Of a stretch of DNA of 64,000 nt, positions 9,260 to 16,651 are shown piece by piece. Origin of the DNA: Bog-756 sp963753905 (GTDB lineage: Bacteria; Actinomycetota; Acidimicrobiia; Acidimicrobiales; RAAP-2); contig CAVWDZ010000001.1 of the NCBI GenBank assembly GCA_963753905.1, positions 2,418,001 to 2,482,000 of the forward strand. The letters are read 5' to 3'. Both the position numbers and the translations under genes were made by a program. Below the pieces are notes generated by a model. The model was not told the DNA's origin and searched no databases. It saw nothing but the letters and a program-made list of their open reading frames with translations. Positions within the stretch are counted from its first letter, which is position 1, and every line of letters begins with the position of its first letter.

Positions 9260-9590
9260 GATTGGCGGCAGCCAGGGCTGGGCGTCGGGCGCCATGGGTG
9301 GGCCGAGTTCCCACATTACGAATGTCCATCCCGAGATACGCGGCGGATTGCACGGCGCTGACTTGATGACCCCGAAGATTGGCGAGTGGCACGACGATCT
9401 GATTATGAGCATTCTCGACTGGGAATATCAACGGCAATACGGCACCTGAGAATGATCCCCCCTTGTGAGCCGCCGCCTGTCCCCGTATAACGCCGGGTCA
9501 GAGGGGCGTATCTCCTACCTTCGACCGGCATTTGCGGGCTCGGCGATTGGCCACGGCGCAACTCAGGAATCTCACGCGGACTGCTGCCAT
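9260..9590. other. intergenic region between convergent secreted-protein genes
   Basis: About 330 bases separating the ends of the NHL/TIG and RCC1 genes. No gene, tRNA or clear terminator hairpin was seen. Confidence 0.4.
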
Positions 9591-10820
9591 CTACAGCCCG
9601 GCGACGGGTACGGGATGATACGAAATCGCGGTGGACCCGTTGCCCAGCTGCCCGGAAGAGTTGTCTCCCCAGCACTCGATCTTCCCCGTGCTGAGCAGCG
9701 CGCAGGTGTGACCGGCTCCGGCGGTAATTGCCGTGGCCCCGGTCAGACCAGTGACGACCACCGGGACAAGCGAGTAGTAGGCAAGACTGCCGCCCAGTTG
9801 GCCGTAGTAGTTCTGCCCCCAGCAGTCGACCGTCGCGCTGCTGAGCAATGCGCAGCTGTGCCAAACCCCGGCGGTGATGGCCGTGACCCCGGTCAAGTCG
9901 GTCACCACCACTGGAACATCCGAACTCGTTTTCGTCCCGTTTCCCAGCTGGCCGATCTGGTTGTCTCCCCAGCACTTGACCGTCCCCGTGTTGAGGCGCG
10001 CGCAGGTGTGGTAGCCCCCATTGGCCATCGAGGCGACACCACCCAAACCGGGGACGGTCACCGGGACGGTGCTGCAAGGCACGCTATGTGTGCTGCAGAG
10101 CTGAGGTCCAGTTGTCGTCCCATTGCCCAACTCGCCGGAGAAATTCTCGCCCCAACACTTGGCCGTCCCGATGATCAACCGCGCACAGCTGTCCGCGCGC
10201 CCGGCGGTGATGGCTGTGACACCGTGCAAGCCAGTGACTGCAACCGGGACATCCGAGTCCGTGCTTGATCCGTTGCCTAGCTGACCGCTCTGGTTCTCTC
10301 CCCAGCACTCGACCGTCCCCGTGCTCAACCGGGCACAGGTGTGGTCCCCTCCGGCGGCAATTGCGGTTACGCCGGACAGGCGGGTGACGGCCACCGGGAC
10401 GGTGCTGCATGCCACCTGCGTATCCACGCCAAATACGCACTCCTGAGGACCGGTTGTCGTCCCGTCCCCCAGCTGGCCGAATTGGCTGTCTCCCCAGCAC
10501 TTGACCGTCCCGGTGTTGAGCCGAGCGCAGGTGTAAGCGCTCCCGGTGGCGACGGCGGTGACCCCGGATAGGCCGGTGACGGTCACCGGCCTATCCGAAT
10601 TCGTTCTCGTACCGTTGCCCAGCTCGCCGTACTGGTTGTCTCCCCAGCACTCGACCTTCCCCGTCGTGAGCCGAGCGCAGGTGTGGGAACCTCCGACGAC
10701 GACGGCGGAGGCGGTGGCTCCGACGGCTCCGGCAGGAGGCACGGACCCCACAAAGGCCCCCCCGAGAAGGCACAATGCCAATCCCGTCCCCATGATGATC
10801 CGACCGCTCGGAATACCCAT
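9591..10820 (-). CDS. secreted RCC1-repeat protein
   Basis: A 409-residue protein with a signal peptide (about residues 1-32, ending PPAGAVGA). About seven RCC1-type repeats follow, each with a core like GGSHTCARLTTGKVECWGDN followed by QxGQLGNGT. RCC1 repeats normally form a seven-bladed propeller; two longer loops (around GPQECVFGVD and GPQLCSTHSV) carry extra Cys pairs that could form disulfides. Likely extracellular binding protein, function unknown. Start is ATG 10820. A group II intron-like element lies just upstream on the same strand. Confidence 0.8.
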   Translation of the reverse strand: MGIPSGRIIMGTGLALCLLGGAFVGSVPPAGAVGATASAVVVGGSHTCARLTTGKVECWGDNQYGELGNGTRTNSDRPVTVTGLSGVTAVATGSAYTCARLNTGTVKCWGDSQFGQLGDGTTTGPQECVFGVDTQVACSTVPVAVTRLSGVTAIAAGGDHTCARLSTGTVECWGENQSGQLGNGSSTDSDVPVAVTGLHGVTAITAGRADSCARLIIGTAKCWGENFSGELGNGTTTGPQLCSTHSVPCSTVPVTVPGLGGVASMANGGYHTCARLNTGTVKCWGDNQIGQLGNGTKTSSDVPVVVTDLTGVTAITAGVWHSCALLSSATVDCWGQNYYGQLGGSLAYYSLVPVVVTGLTGATAITAGAGHTCALLSTGKIECWGDNSSGQLGNGSTAISYHPVPVAGL

Positions 10821-11009
10821 CTGCGACCACCACCCTCAGCGCCGTGCGAACCGCATCGCGAGACCTTAGGAACGGTACCGCCGATCGAAGACGAAGTCGA
10901 CTGGTACATCACAGAATGGGTGGTGAAGTAGGGAACTGGTTCGGTGTAGCCGGTGCGGCAGATGGGCTCAGTCCCGTCGGTTTCCCTTCGAGTGCGTATT
11001 CCATCTCGC

Positions 11010-11698
11010 CTGGGTATCGACCTCCCCAGTCCCCCCTTCCCAAACCGTGCATGCGGTTCTCCCGCACACGGCTTTCCCCCAGGCAGTCGATCGTCCGCAT
11101 TCCGCCGTGCCACGAGCGTTGGCGGGCGACCCGAGCGTCACTCCCAGTCCGTTGACCTGCTCCGAAGGGCGAGTGGGTGGATAGCCCATTGGGCAATCCC
11201 ACGGTCGTCACTGGTCGCTTCGCACACCTGGCTAGAGGCCCTTCGCTCGAACCGGGTTATGTTGTCCTGGCTGTCATCACTACTACTGCCTCCTCCGACT
11301 TCCGCTCGACACTTCGCCGTTTCCCAGGGCCACTGGTTATCGACGTCGTGGCTGCCGGGCACCGAAGGCTGGCAACCTGCGGCCTTGTGCTTGCCGGCGT
11401 CGAGACGGATCTCTCCAGTTCCGAGGACACCCTTCTGGCCATTCCGAGCCCCCTGCGCCGGGAGGTTCCCGGACACCCGCTCCAAGATCCCTGGTGTCGT
11501 CCATGGCCTTCGCCCTATGGGAAGGGGCTCGGCTCCTCCTGCTCCGCCATGACGGCGGACCGGTGTAACGACGCTGCAGGCTTCACGTGATGTTACGGAC
11601 TGGTCAGTTGCTCCACCCCGCTTCGAACCCAGCCTCTCGGCCACGCACGGGGGTTTCACTACCGGGGACCTTGGCGTCTCCCCGGACCGGACTCGCAC
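11010..11698 (-). ncRNA. ORF-less group II intron-like RNA
   Basis: On the minus strand, 11074-11042 folds as a 33-base domain V: AAGCCGTG pairs with CACGGTTT, a two-base TG bulge follows, then TGCGG pairs with CCGCA around a GAGAA loop. The AGC catalytic triad is at the 5' side. A G-rich linker leads to a domain VI-like hairpin at 11029-11010. The 5' end is placed at GTGCGAG (11698), matching the GUGYG intron consensus. The 620 bases between carry structured-looking sequence but no reverse transcriptase motif in any minus-strand frame. Ends are approximate. It may be a degenerate intron needing a maturase in trans. Confidence 0.65.
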
Positions 11699-11931
11699 CG
11701 GCTGGCTGTCCTCAGCTGATCGCTTGGTTACGTCATCACAACATGTACCTCCTTGTTGTCATGGCGTCCAAGCTGCTGGACGCACACCCATAATCACCGG
11801 GAGCGTGGCCCATGGAGTCGCTGCTGAGTGTCACCCCGGGAAGGCTCAGAGGAGACGGCAGACCTGATGGAGCGAACCCTCCGAGCTTGGGTGGCAGATC
11901 AGAATCGGTGCCCGCGTCCCTAGATGGATGG
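11699..11931. other. intergenic stretch left of the small HTH frame
   Basis: About 230 bases between the intron-like element and the small HTH open frame; no feature recognised. Confidence 0.35.
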
Positions 11932-12129
11932 ATGGTCGGGCACGATGTTGGGGTGCGCAAGAGCAAAGGTCTTAGACATCCCATTGACGCCCTGGTCAAC
12001 GGTCAGTCGCTCAAACTTTGCACCGTTGGTCATTGTGCTCGTGCTTTGGGTCGGACTACTGCCTGCCTGAAACAATGGGTAAACCACCTGGCAGTCCCAA
12101 CGGGGTTCGAACCCGTGTCTCCACCTTGA
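11932..12129 (+). CDS. small HTH frame that reads into the attachment repeat
   Basis: About 65 codons from ATG 11932 (GTG 11953 also possible). LCTVGHCARALGRTTACLKQ resembles the MerR/excisionase winged-helix start, where a helix reads vGelAralGrs. The last 14 codons (AVPTGFEPVSPP and its lead) are translated from the tRNA-Glu fragment, so the C-terminus was created by recombination at the attachment site. Possibly a truncated excisionase-like protein of the lost element; may not be expressed. Confidence 0.4.
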   Translation: MVGHDVGVRKSKGLRHPIDALVNGQSLKLCTVGHCARALGRTTACLKQWVNHLAVPTGFEPVSPP

Positions 12130-12134
12130 GAGGG
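12088..12134 (-). repeat. tRNA-Glu 3'-half copy, probable attachment site (inner)
   Basis: Forty-seven bases identical to 13626-13672, which covers the anticodon loop to the CCA end of the tRNA-Glu gene. Direct orientation. Together with the tRNA it bounds a 1.5 kb segment that carries a toxin-antitoxin pair and a SpoU methyltransferase. Confidence 0.8.
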
Positions 12135-12272
12135 AGCTATCGGTCGTCCAGGGAGTACGACTCAGTCGCTAAAGACCTGTTCAGTCGGGCCCCCTGTCCA
12201 CTGAGTTCTCTTCCGTGATCTCGAGGATGGTGGAGTTCAGTAGCAAATCCAGTAGCAAGCGGGTGAACATTT

Positions 12273-12295
12273 TTCGGACCTCTGCTCCGTCCGAA
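12273..12295. promoter_or_regulatory. inverted repeat, probable antitoxin operator
   Basis: TTCGGAC (12273-12279) and GTCCGAA (12289-12295) form a perfect 7-base inverted repeat with a 9-base spacer, 25 bases before the antitoxin start. Ribbon-helix-helix antitoxins usually bind such sites to repress their own operon. A TAGCAT box at 12308-12313 ends 6 bases before the ATG, compatible with a leaderless start. Confidence 0.5.
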
Positions 12296-12319
12296 GTGAT
12301 TTCTTGATAGCATAATGGC

Positions 12320-12532
12320 ATGACGAAGAAGACCACCACCATCCGGATGCCTGAGGAGCTGGCCACCACGGTGGAAGTCGTCGCTCGAGGTCGAGGTATC
12401 AGCGTCAACACACTCGTCGTGGACGCCTTGACTGCCGAAGTCGAGCGGGTTCGCCATGACGAGGAGTTCATGGGCAAGCTCCGTGAGATCACTGAGCGCG
12501 ATCGGGAGATCCTTGACCGATTGGCACAGTGA
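12320..12532 (+). CDS. ribbon-helix-helix antitoxin
   Basis: A 70-residue protein. The N-terminal KKTTTIRMPEELATTVEVVA strand and helix, then RGISVNTLVVDAL, form an RHH (CopG/MetJ-type) DNA-binding domain; the charged C-terminal tail (EFMGKLREITERDREILDRL) would wrap the toxin. It directly precedes a Doc toxin with a GTGA overlap, so the two are cotranslated. Predicted to neutralise Doc and repress the operon through the palindrome at 12273-12295. Confidence 0.8.
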   Translation: MTKKTTTIRMPEELATTVEVVARGRGISVNTLVVDALTAEVERVRHDEEFMGKLREITERDREILDRLAQ

Positions 12533-12918
12533 GGTACCTCAGCTTGGCTGAGGCGCTCGTTGTTGCGGAAGCCGTGACCGGTCTCGACCTAACGACGTTG
12601 GCCCGGAGCCCACGGATTGATCTACTGGACTCGGCGCTCCACGCTCCTCAAGCCTCTTTTGGAGGCCAAGACCTCTACGTAGAGTTCATCGACAAGGCTG
12701 CCGTCCTGGCTGTGCGGATCGCCCGAAACCATCCGTTGATTGACGGCAACAAGCGACTCGCCTGGACCTGCCTCGTCATGTTCGTGGTGCTGAACGGGCA
12801 CCGTCTTGAGGTTCCTGCTGACGACGCCGTATCCACGATGTTGGCGGTGGCGGCGGGCGAACTCGACGAAGTTGGTATGGCCGTTTGGCTTGCCGATCGA
12901 GTAGACGTCGTTTCGTAG
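12529..12918 (+). CDS. doc: Doc-type Fic toxin
   Basis: A 129-residue Fic-fold protein. The catalytic motif HPLIDGNKRLAW begins at His68. Doc toxins of this length phosphorylate EF-Tu and stop translation; classical Fic proteins AMPylate instead. The short length and RHH partner support the Doc branch. The GTG start overlaps the antitoxin stop (GTGA). The pair lies inside the inner tRNA-bounded island, where toxin-antitoxin modules commonly stabilise the element. Confidence 0.85.
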   Translation: MRYLSLAEALVVAEAVTGLDLTTLARSPRIDLLDSALHAPQASFGGQDLYVEFIDKAAVLAVRIARNHPLIDGNKRLAWTCLVMFVVLNGHRLEVPADDAVSTMLAVAAGELDEVGMAVWLADRVDVVS

Positions 12919-12969
12919 GCCTGCTTCACCGTCAAGTCGGGCGCTCCTCAGCTTGCACGACAATCGACC

Positions 12970-13506
12970 TCATGCCAATCCGGCAAGTTTGTACAGCACA
13001 AGGGAGCCAGCCACTGCAACGTTGAGTGAGCGGCCAACTCCCAACATAGGAATCTCGACTACCCGATCGAGATAGCTCCATACCTCGGGGGGAAGCCCTG
13101 AGTGCTCGTGTCCGAGCAGAACCACCGTGTGCCTGGTGGCTTGACGAAGCTCTTGGAGTCGAATCGAATCCTCGTTGAGTTCCACTCCAATAATCTCAGC
13201 CCCTCGCGTCTGCTGGTCTTCGATCCACCCCACCTTCGACTGGACCCAGTGGATGCAAGGCCTGGTCGCCAAGGTGTCGCCCTGATTGAGTGCCTTGCGG
13301 TAGTGCTCGGTCTCAGGAACTGCCATGCAGGCTCCAACTGCATCGCAGCTGCGCAGCAAGGTTCCGAGATTCGCTCGGTACGCAACCCAGAGCGGCGCCA
13401 CAATTAGGTGATTGGTGCAAGGAATCGAGGCCCTGCGGCGACCAGCATTCTGATCGCCACGTCGGTTCCGGCGACTCAACGAGTCCGAACGCGCTCCCAG
13501 GGACAA
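12970..13506 (-). CDS. SpoU/TrmH-family RNA 2'-O-methyltransferase
   Basis: A SPOUT-fold methyltransferase with the three family motifs: NLGTLLRSCDAVG (motif 1 Arg), VVLLGHEHSGLPPEV (motif 2) and EIPMLGVGRSLNVAVAGSLV (motif 3, SAM knot). It would methylate a ribose 2'-OH in tRNA or rRNA. The frame opens at a TTG at 13506, giving 178 residues. No good start codon or ribosome binding site is obvious, and the first 35 residues look non-conserved. The true start may be a GTG near the VAPLWVAYRANLG segment. Located between the inner att copy and tRNA-Glu. Confidence 0.7.
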   Translation of the reverse strand: MSLGARSDSLSRRNRRGDQNAGRRRASIPCTNHLIVAPLWVAYRANLGTLLRSCDAVGACMAVPETEHYRKALNQGDTLATRPCIHWVQSKVGWIEDQQTRGAEIIGVELNEDSIRLQELRQATRHTVVLLGHEHSGLPPEVWSYLDRVVEIPMLGVGRSLNVAVAGSLVLYKLAGLA

Positions 13507-13626
13507 TCGGACAAAGAACTCATAAGCACCGGACTTCGCGGCGTCCGTAGGCCTTCGTTGTCGAAGGGCCGAGGATAGCCACCATCGGACGGAGGGCGCT
13601 CACTCGGGCCACCGTGTCACAGAAAC

Positions 13627-13702
13627 TGGCAGTCCCAACGGGGTTCGAACCCGTGTCTCCACCTTGAGAGGGTGGTGTCCTAGGCCTCTAGACGATGGGA
13701 CC
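13627..13702 (-). tRNA. tRNA-Glu (CTC)
   Basis: Minus strand. Acceptor GGTCCCA pairs with TGGGACT, the D arm has CTAGAGGCCTAGG, the anticodon loop is CTCTCAA with anticodon CTC, and the T arm is ACGGG-TTCGAAC-CCCGT. Discriminator G is followed by an encoded CCA. Its 3' half is duplicated at 12088-12134 and 6770-6813, so it is the apparent integration target. Confidence 0.95.
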
Positions 13703-13813
13703 CTGCCGGGCATCCGCCTGCGGATGACCGTCTCTTCTGCGCTCCTTCCGGAGCCACCGAACCCCGGAGGGCCGATCTCCCACTCCGCCCTCGTTCTGAG
13801 GTCGTTGTGTGCG

Positions 13814-13886
13814 CTCGGGGGGGAGGGCTCGAACCTCCAACCTCATGAACCAGAATCATGCGCGCTGCCAGTTGCGCCACCCCCGA
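13814..13886 (-). tRNA. tRNA-Gln (CTG)
   Basis: Minus strand. Acceptor TCGGGGG pairs with CCCCCGA, D arm GCGC-AACTGGCA-GCGC, anticodon stem CATGA/TCATG around loop TTCTGGT (anticodon CTG), T arm GGAGG-TTCGAGC-CCTCC, discriminator G, CCA not encoded. It lies about 110 bases upstream of tRNA-Glu on the same strand, likely one transcript. Confidence 0.95.
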
Positions 13887-14118
13887 TTGGGCGAATCGTC
13901 AATTTAGCCCACGCCGGCCCGGCGGGCGGCACCGACTCCGGCTGAGAGCGTCGATCATGATCAGGCGACCCGTGCGACCAGATCTGCGACCCCCGATGCG
14001 ACGCGGCCCTCCTCACAGCCCGATGATGCAGCCCTCGTCAGCCCGCGATCGGGCGACCACCAGCGCAGTCCACCTGGCCCAGACGATCCCGTCCCGGCCA
14101 CCCGCTCCCGTCCGTCAG

Positions 14119-14124
14119 TACGAT
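14119..14124 (+). promoter_or_regulatory. -10 element for a leaderless start
   Basis: TACGAT sits 7 bases before the GTG at 14132 and there is no Shine-Dalgarno sequence between, so transcription probably begins at the start codon. Confidence 0.5.
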
Positions 14125-14131
14125 CGCCGGC

Positions 14132-15274
14132 GTGGACGCACGGCGTGTGGTCATCGTTGGCGGTGGAGTCCTCGGTACGATGCACGCCGTCGAGGCCTGC
14201 CGCCGGGGCTGGCAGGTGCTGCATCTGGAGGCCGATCCGGCCCCTCGCCGAGCCTCGGTCCGCAACTTCGGGCTGATCTGGGTGAGCGGGCGCCGGGCCG
14301 GTCCCGAGCTCCGGCTGGCCCTTCGGGCCCGCGAGCTGTGGCAGCAGATCGCCGAGCACACCACGGCGATCGGCTTTCGTCCGGCGGGCTCGGTGACCGT
14401 CGCCCGGACCGAAGCAGAGCTCGCGCTCATGAAGGCGCTCGTGGCACAACCGACGGCAGTGCACCGCTCCGTCGAGCTCCTCGATCCGGATGGGGTCCGC
14501 ACAGTCAACCCTGCCGCACGCGGCTCGCAACTCGGAGGGCTCTGGTGTCGTGCCGACGCAATCGTCGAGCCGGGCCAGGTGCTCGGCGCGCTGCGCAGCA
14601 CCCTCGAATCGACCGGCCGCTACCGTTGGCTCCCCCACCGCCAGGTGGTCGACGTGGAGCCGACCACGACCGACGGCACCGCCACGGCGATCGACCATCT
14701 CGGCGACCGGCACGAGGGGTCGCTGATCGTCGCCTGTACCGGCGATCGCCTCACCGGTCTCGGCGGGCGAATCGGCGCCATCCTCGCTGCCGCTCCCCTG
14801 CGACGCTGCCGGCTCCAGATGATGCAGACCGCACCCTCGACCGAGCGCGTCACCACGGCCCTGGCAGACGCGGACTCGATGCGCTATTACCCCGCCTTCG
14901 ACCTGCCAGAGCGGGCCGCGCTCCCAGAACCCGAATCGGGGACGACCGAGTGGGGTATGCAGCTCCTCCTGGTCCAGCGCGCATCGGGGGAGCTGACCAT
15001 CGGGGACACCCACGTCTACGACCAGCCCTTCGACTTCGCCGTCGAGGAGACCCTCTACGAACACCTCCGCGTCCGGGCCGAACGCCTCCTCGGCTGGCCG
15101 CTCCCCCCGGTCGTCCGTCGTTGGGCCGGCGTCTACACCGGAGTCACCGACGATCGGATCTACTTCCGCGAGACCGTGGATCCAGGGGTCCTGCTGGTCA
15201 ACGGCCCGGCCGGTCGGGGCATGACACTCTCCCCTGCGATCGCGGAACAGACCTGGAAGTCTCTGTCCCCATGA
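14132..15274 (+). CDS. FAD-dependent oxidoreductase of the phosphonate-associated DAO clade
   Basis: A 380-residue member of the D-amino-acid oxidase superfamily. It has the dinucleotide-binding motif VVIVGGGVLGTMHA at residues 6-19 and a C-terminal FAD segment (GVLLVNGPAGRGMTLSPAIA). Overall it resembles the TIGR03364 clade, which is repeatedly found beside phosphonatase-like hydrolases of the TIGR03351 type; exactly such a gene follows here with an ATGA overlap. The clade is thought to deaminate or demethylate an aminophosphonate oxidatively; the substrate here is inferred. GTG start, apparently leaderless. Confidence 0.8.
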   Translation: MDARRVVIVGGGVLGTMHAVEACRRGWQVLHLEADPAPRRASVRNFGLIWVSGRRAGPELRLALRARELWQQIAEHTTAIGFRPAGSVTVARTEAELALMKALVAQPTAVHRSVELLDPDGVRTVNPAARGSQLGGLWCRADAIVEPGQVLGALRSTLESTGRYRWLPHRQVVDVEPTTTDGTATAIDHLGDRHEGSLIVACTGDRLTGLGGRIGAILAAAPLRRCRLQMMQTAPSTERVTTALADADSMRYYPAFDLPERAALPEPESGTTEWGMQLLLVQRASGELTIGDTHVYDQPFDFAVEETLYEHLRVRAERLLGWPLPPVVRRWAGVYTGVTDDRIYFRETVDPGVLLVNGPAGRGMTLSPAIAEQTWKSLSP

Positions 15275-15948
15275 GCCCTCCGATCCGACTCGCCGCGCTG
15301 GACATGGCCGGCACCACCGTCGCCGACCACGGTGCGGTCGAAGACGCCTTCCAGGCCGGGCTCGACGCGGTGGGGCTGACCGCCGGCGACCTGCGGGGCG
15401 AGACCGGCACCTTCATCCGGCGCACCATGGGCCAGTCCAAGCTCACCGTGTTCACCGAACTACTGGGCGGTGACCGCCGCCGCGCGGAGCAGGCCAATGC
15501 AGCCTTCGAAGCCGCCTTCGACCTGGCTGTCGACCGCGGTGGCGTCCCGGCACTCCCCGGCGCCGAGGCCACCTTCGGTGCTCTGCGCGACGCCGGGGTG
15601 AGGATCTGCCTCACCACCGGGTTCTCCCCGGCCACCCGGGAGCGGATCGTCCAGGCGCTCGGGTGGGAGGGCCTGGTCGATCTGGCCCTCTCCCCGGCCG
15701 ATGCGGGACGGGGACGCCCCTGGCCGGACATGATCCTCACCGCGGTGCTCCGTCTGCGCATCGACGACGTCGCCGAGGTGGCGGTCGCCGGTGACACCAC
15801 GAGCGACCTCGTGGCGGGCACCCGGTCGGGCGCTTCACTGGTGGTCGGCGTGCTCACCGGCGCGCACTCGCGGGCCGAGCTCGCCGAGGCCCCGCACACC
15901 CATCTCGTCGACTCGGTGGCCGACCTGCCCGCACTGCTCGTCCCCTGA
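15271..15948 (+). CDS. phosphonatase-like HAD hydrolase
   Basis: A 225-residue haloacid-dehalogenase-fold hydrolase. Motif I is LDMAGTTVAD (nucleophile Asp11), motif II lies in ICLTTGFS, and motif III/IV is VAVAGDTTSDLVAGTRSGAS. The DMAGTT form is typical of phosphonatases (PhnX) and their relatives, which cleave the C-P bond of a phosphonoaldehyde. Start ATG overlaps the stop of the FAD oxidoreductase, so the two probably act in sequence: oxidation of an aminophosphonate, then C-P or phosphate cleavage. No phosphonate transporter is in the window. Confidence 0.82.
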   Translation: MSPPIRLAALDMAGTTVADHGAVEDAFQAGLDAVGLTAGDLRGETGTFIRRTMGQSKLTVFTELLGGDRRRAEQANAAFEAAFDLAVDRGGVPALPGAEATFGALRDAGVRICLTTGFSPATRERIVQALGWEGLVDLALSPADAGRGRPWPDMILTAVLRLRIDDVAEVAVAGDTTSDLVAGTRSGASLVVGVLTGAHSRAELAEAPHTHLVDSVADLPALLVP

Positions 15949-15960
15949 GCGGTCCACTGG

Positions 15961-16608
15961 TCAGCCGAGCGAAGCGTGGAGGCTGCTCAGGTGGTCGAAG
16001 CCGATGATCCGGCCGAGTGCCACCCCGGCGCTCTCCTTGGCGTAGTAGGGAATGCTGGAGATGCCGCTGATGGGTGAGGTCTGGGTCGGAGTCGGGTAGG
16101 CGGTGAGACCCACCGACGAGGCGATGGCCAGGCTCCGGTCCTCGTGGAACTTGTCGGTCACCATCAGCACCGGGTTCTGCCGCCGAGCCAACAGGGTCGG
16201 TGCCGCGTCTGCGAGGTTCTCCCACGAGTCACGGCCACCCGCCTGCTCGATGTCCGCATCAGGGATCCCGGCGGCGACGAGGTAGCGGGCCGAGGCCTCC
16301 GCCTCGGTGTAGCGGTCGCCAGGCTCCTTCGAGCCGGTCACCATCACTGTCGGCGCAAGGTGCTGGCGCCAGAGGACGATCGCCTCGTCGAGCCGCGCAG
16401 CGAGGTCCGGGGAGGGCACCCCGTCGTACTGGGCCGCGCCCATGACCACGATGGCCCCTGCACGGCGCGGCTCGTAGCGGCGACCGGTCGTCCAGACCTG
16501 TACAGCGGTCACCGCGAGGTACACCACGATGGCGGCAACCAGGATGACCATCACGCGGAGCACCTTGCGGAGCAGGCGCAGGCCGGCGAAGCCCGCGAAC
16601 AGGCCCAC
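15961..16608 (-). CDS. YdcF/SanA-like DUF218 membrane protein
   Basis: A 215-residue protein with one N-terminal membrane helix (VLRVMVILVAAIVVYLAVTA) and an extracytoplasmic DUF218 domain. Family signatures are AIVVMGAAQYDGVPSPDLAAR, an MVTGSKEPGD loop, EAEASARYLVAAGIP and the SWENLADA segment. DUF218 proteins are linked to envelope maintenance, but their reaction is not settled. GTG start at 16608. Convergent with the HAD hydrolase gene, and downstream of gltX on the same strand. Confidence 0.8.
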   Translation of the reverse strand: MGLFAGFAGLRLLRKVLRVMVILVAAIVVYLAVTAVQVWTTGRRYEPRRAGAIVVMGAAQYDGVPSPDLAARLDEAIVLWRQHLAPTVMVTGSKEPGDRYTEAEASARYLVAAGIPDADIEQAGGRDSWENLADAAPTLLARRQNPVLMVTDKFHEDRSLAIASSVGLTAYPTPTQTSPISGISSIPYYAKESAGVALGRIIGFDHLSSLHASLG

Positions 16609-16651
16609 CGGGGTCAGGGGTCGTCTCGGCGGGGTCGGCCGATGTCCGTGG

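Noticed and set aside
13858..15948. A 696-codon plus-strand frame spanning tRNA-Gln and the oxidoreductase
   Set aside because: Only its last third, from ATG 15271, is real (HAD hydrolase); the rest overlaps tRNA-Gln and a well-supported FAD oxidoreductase in another frame.
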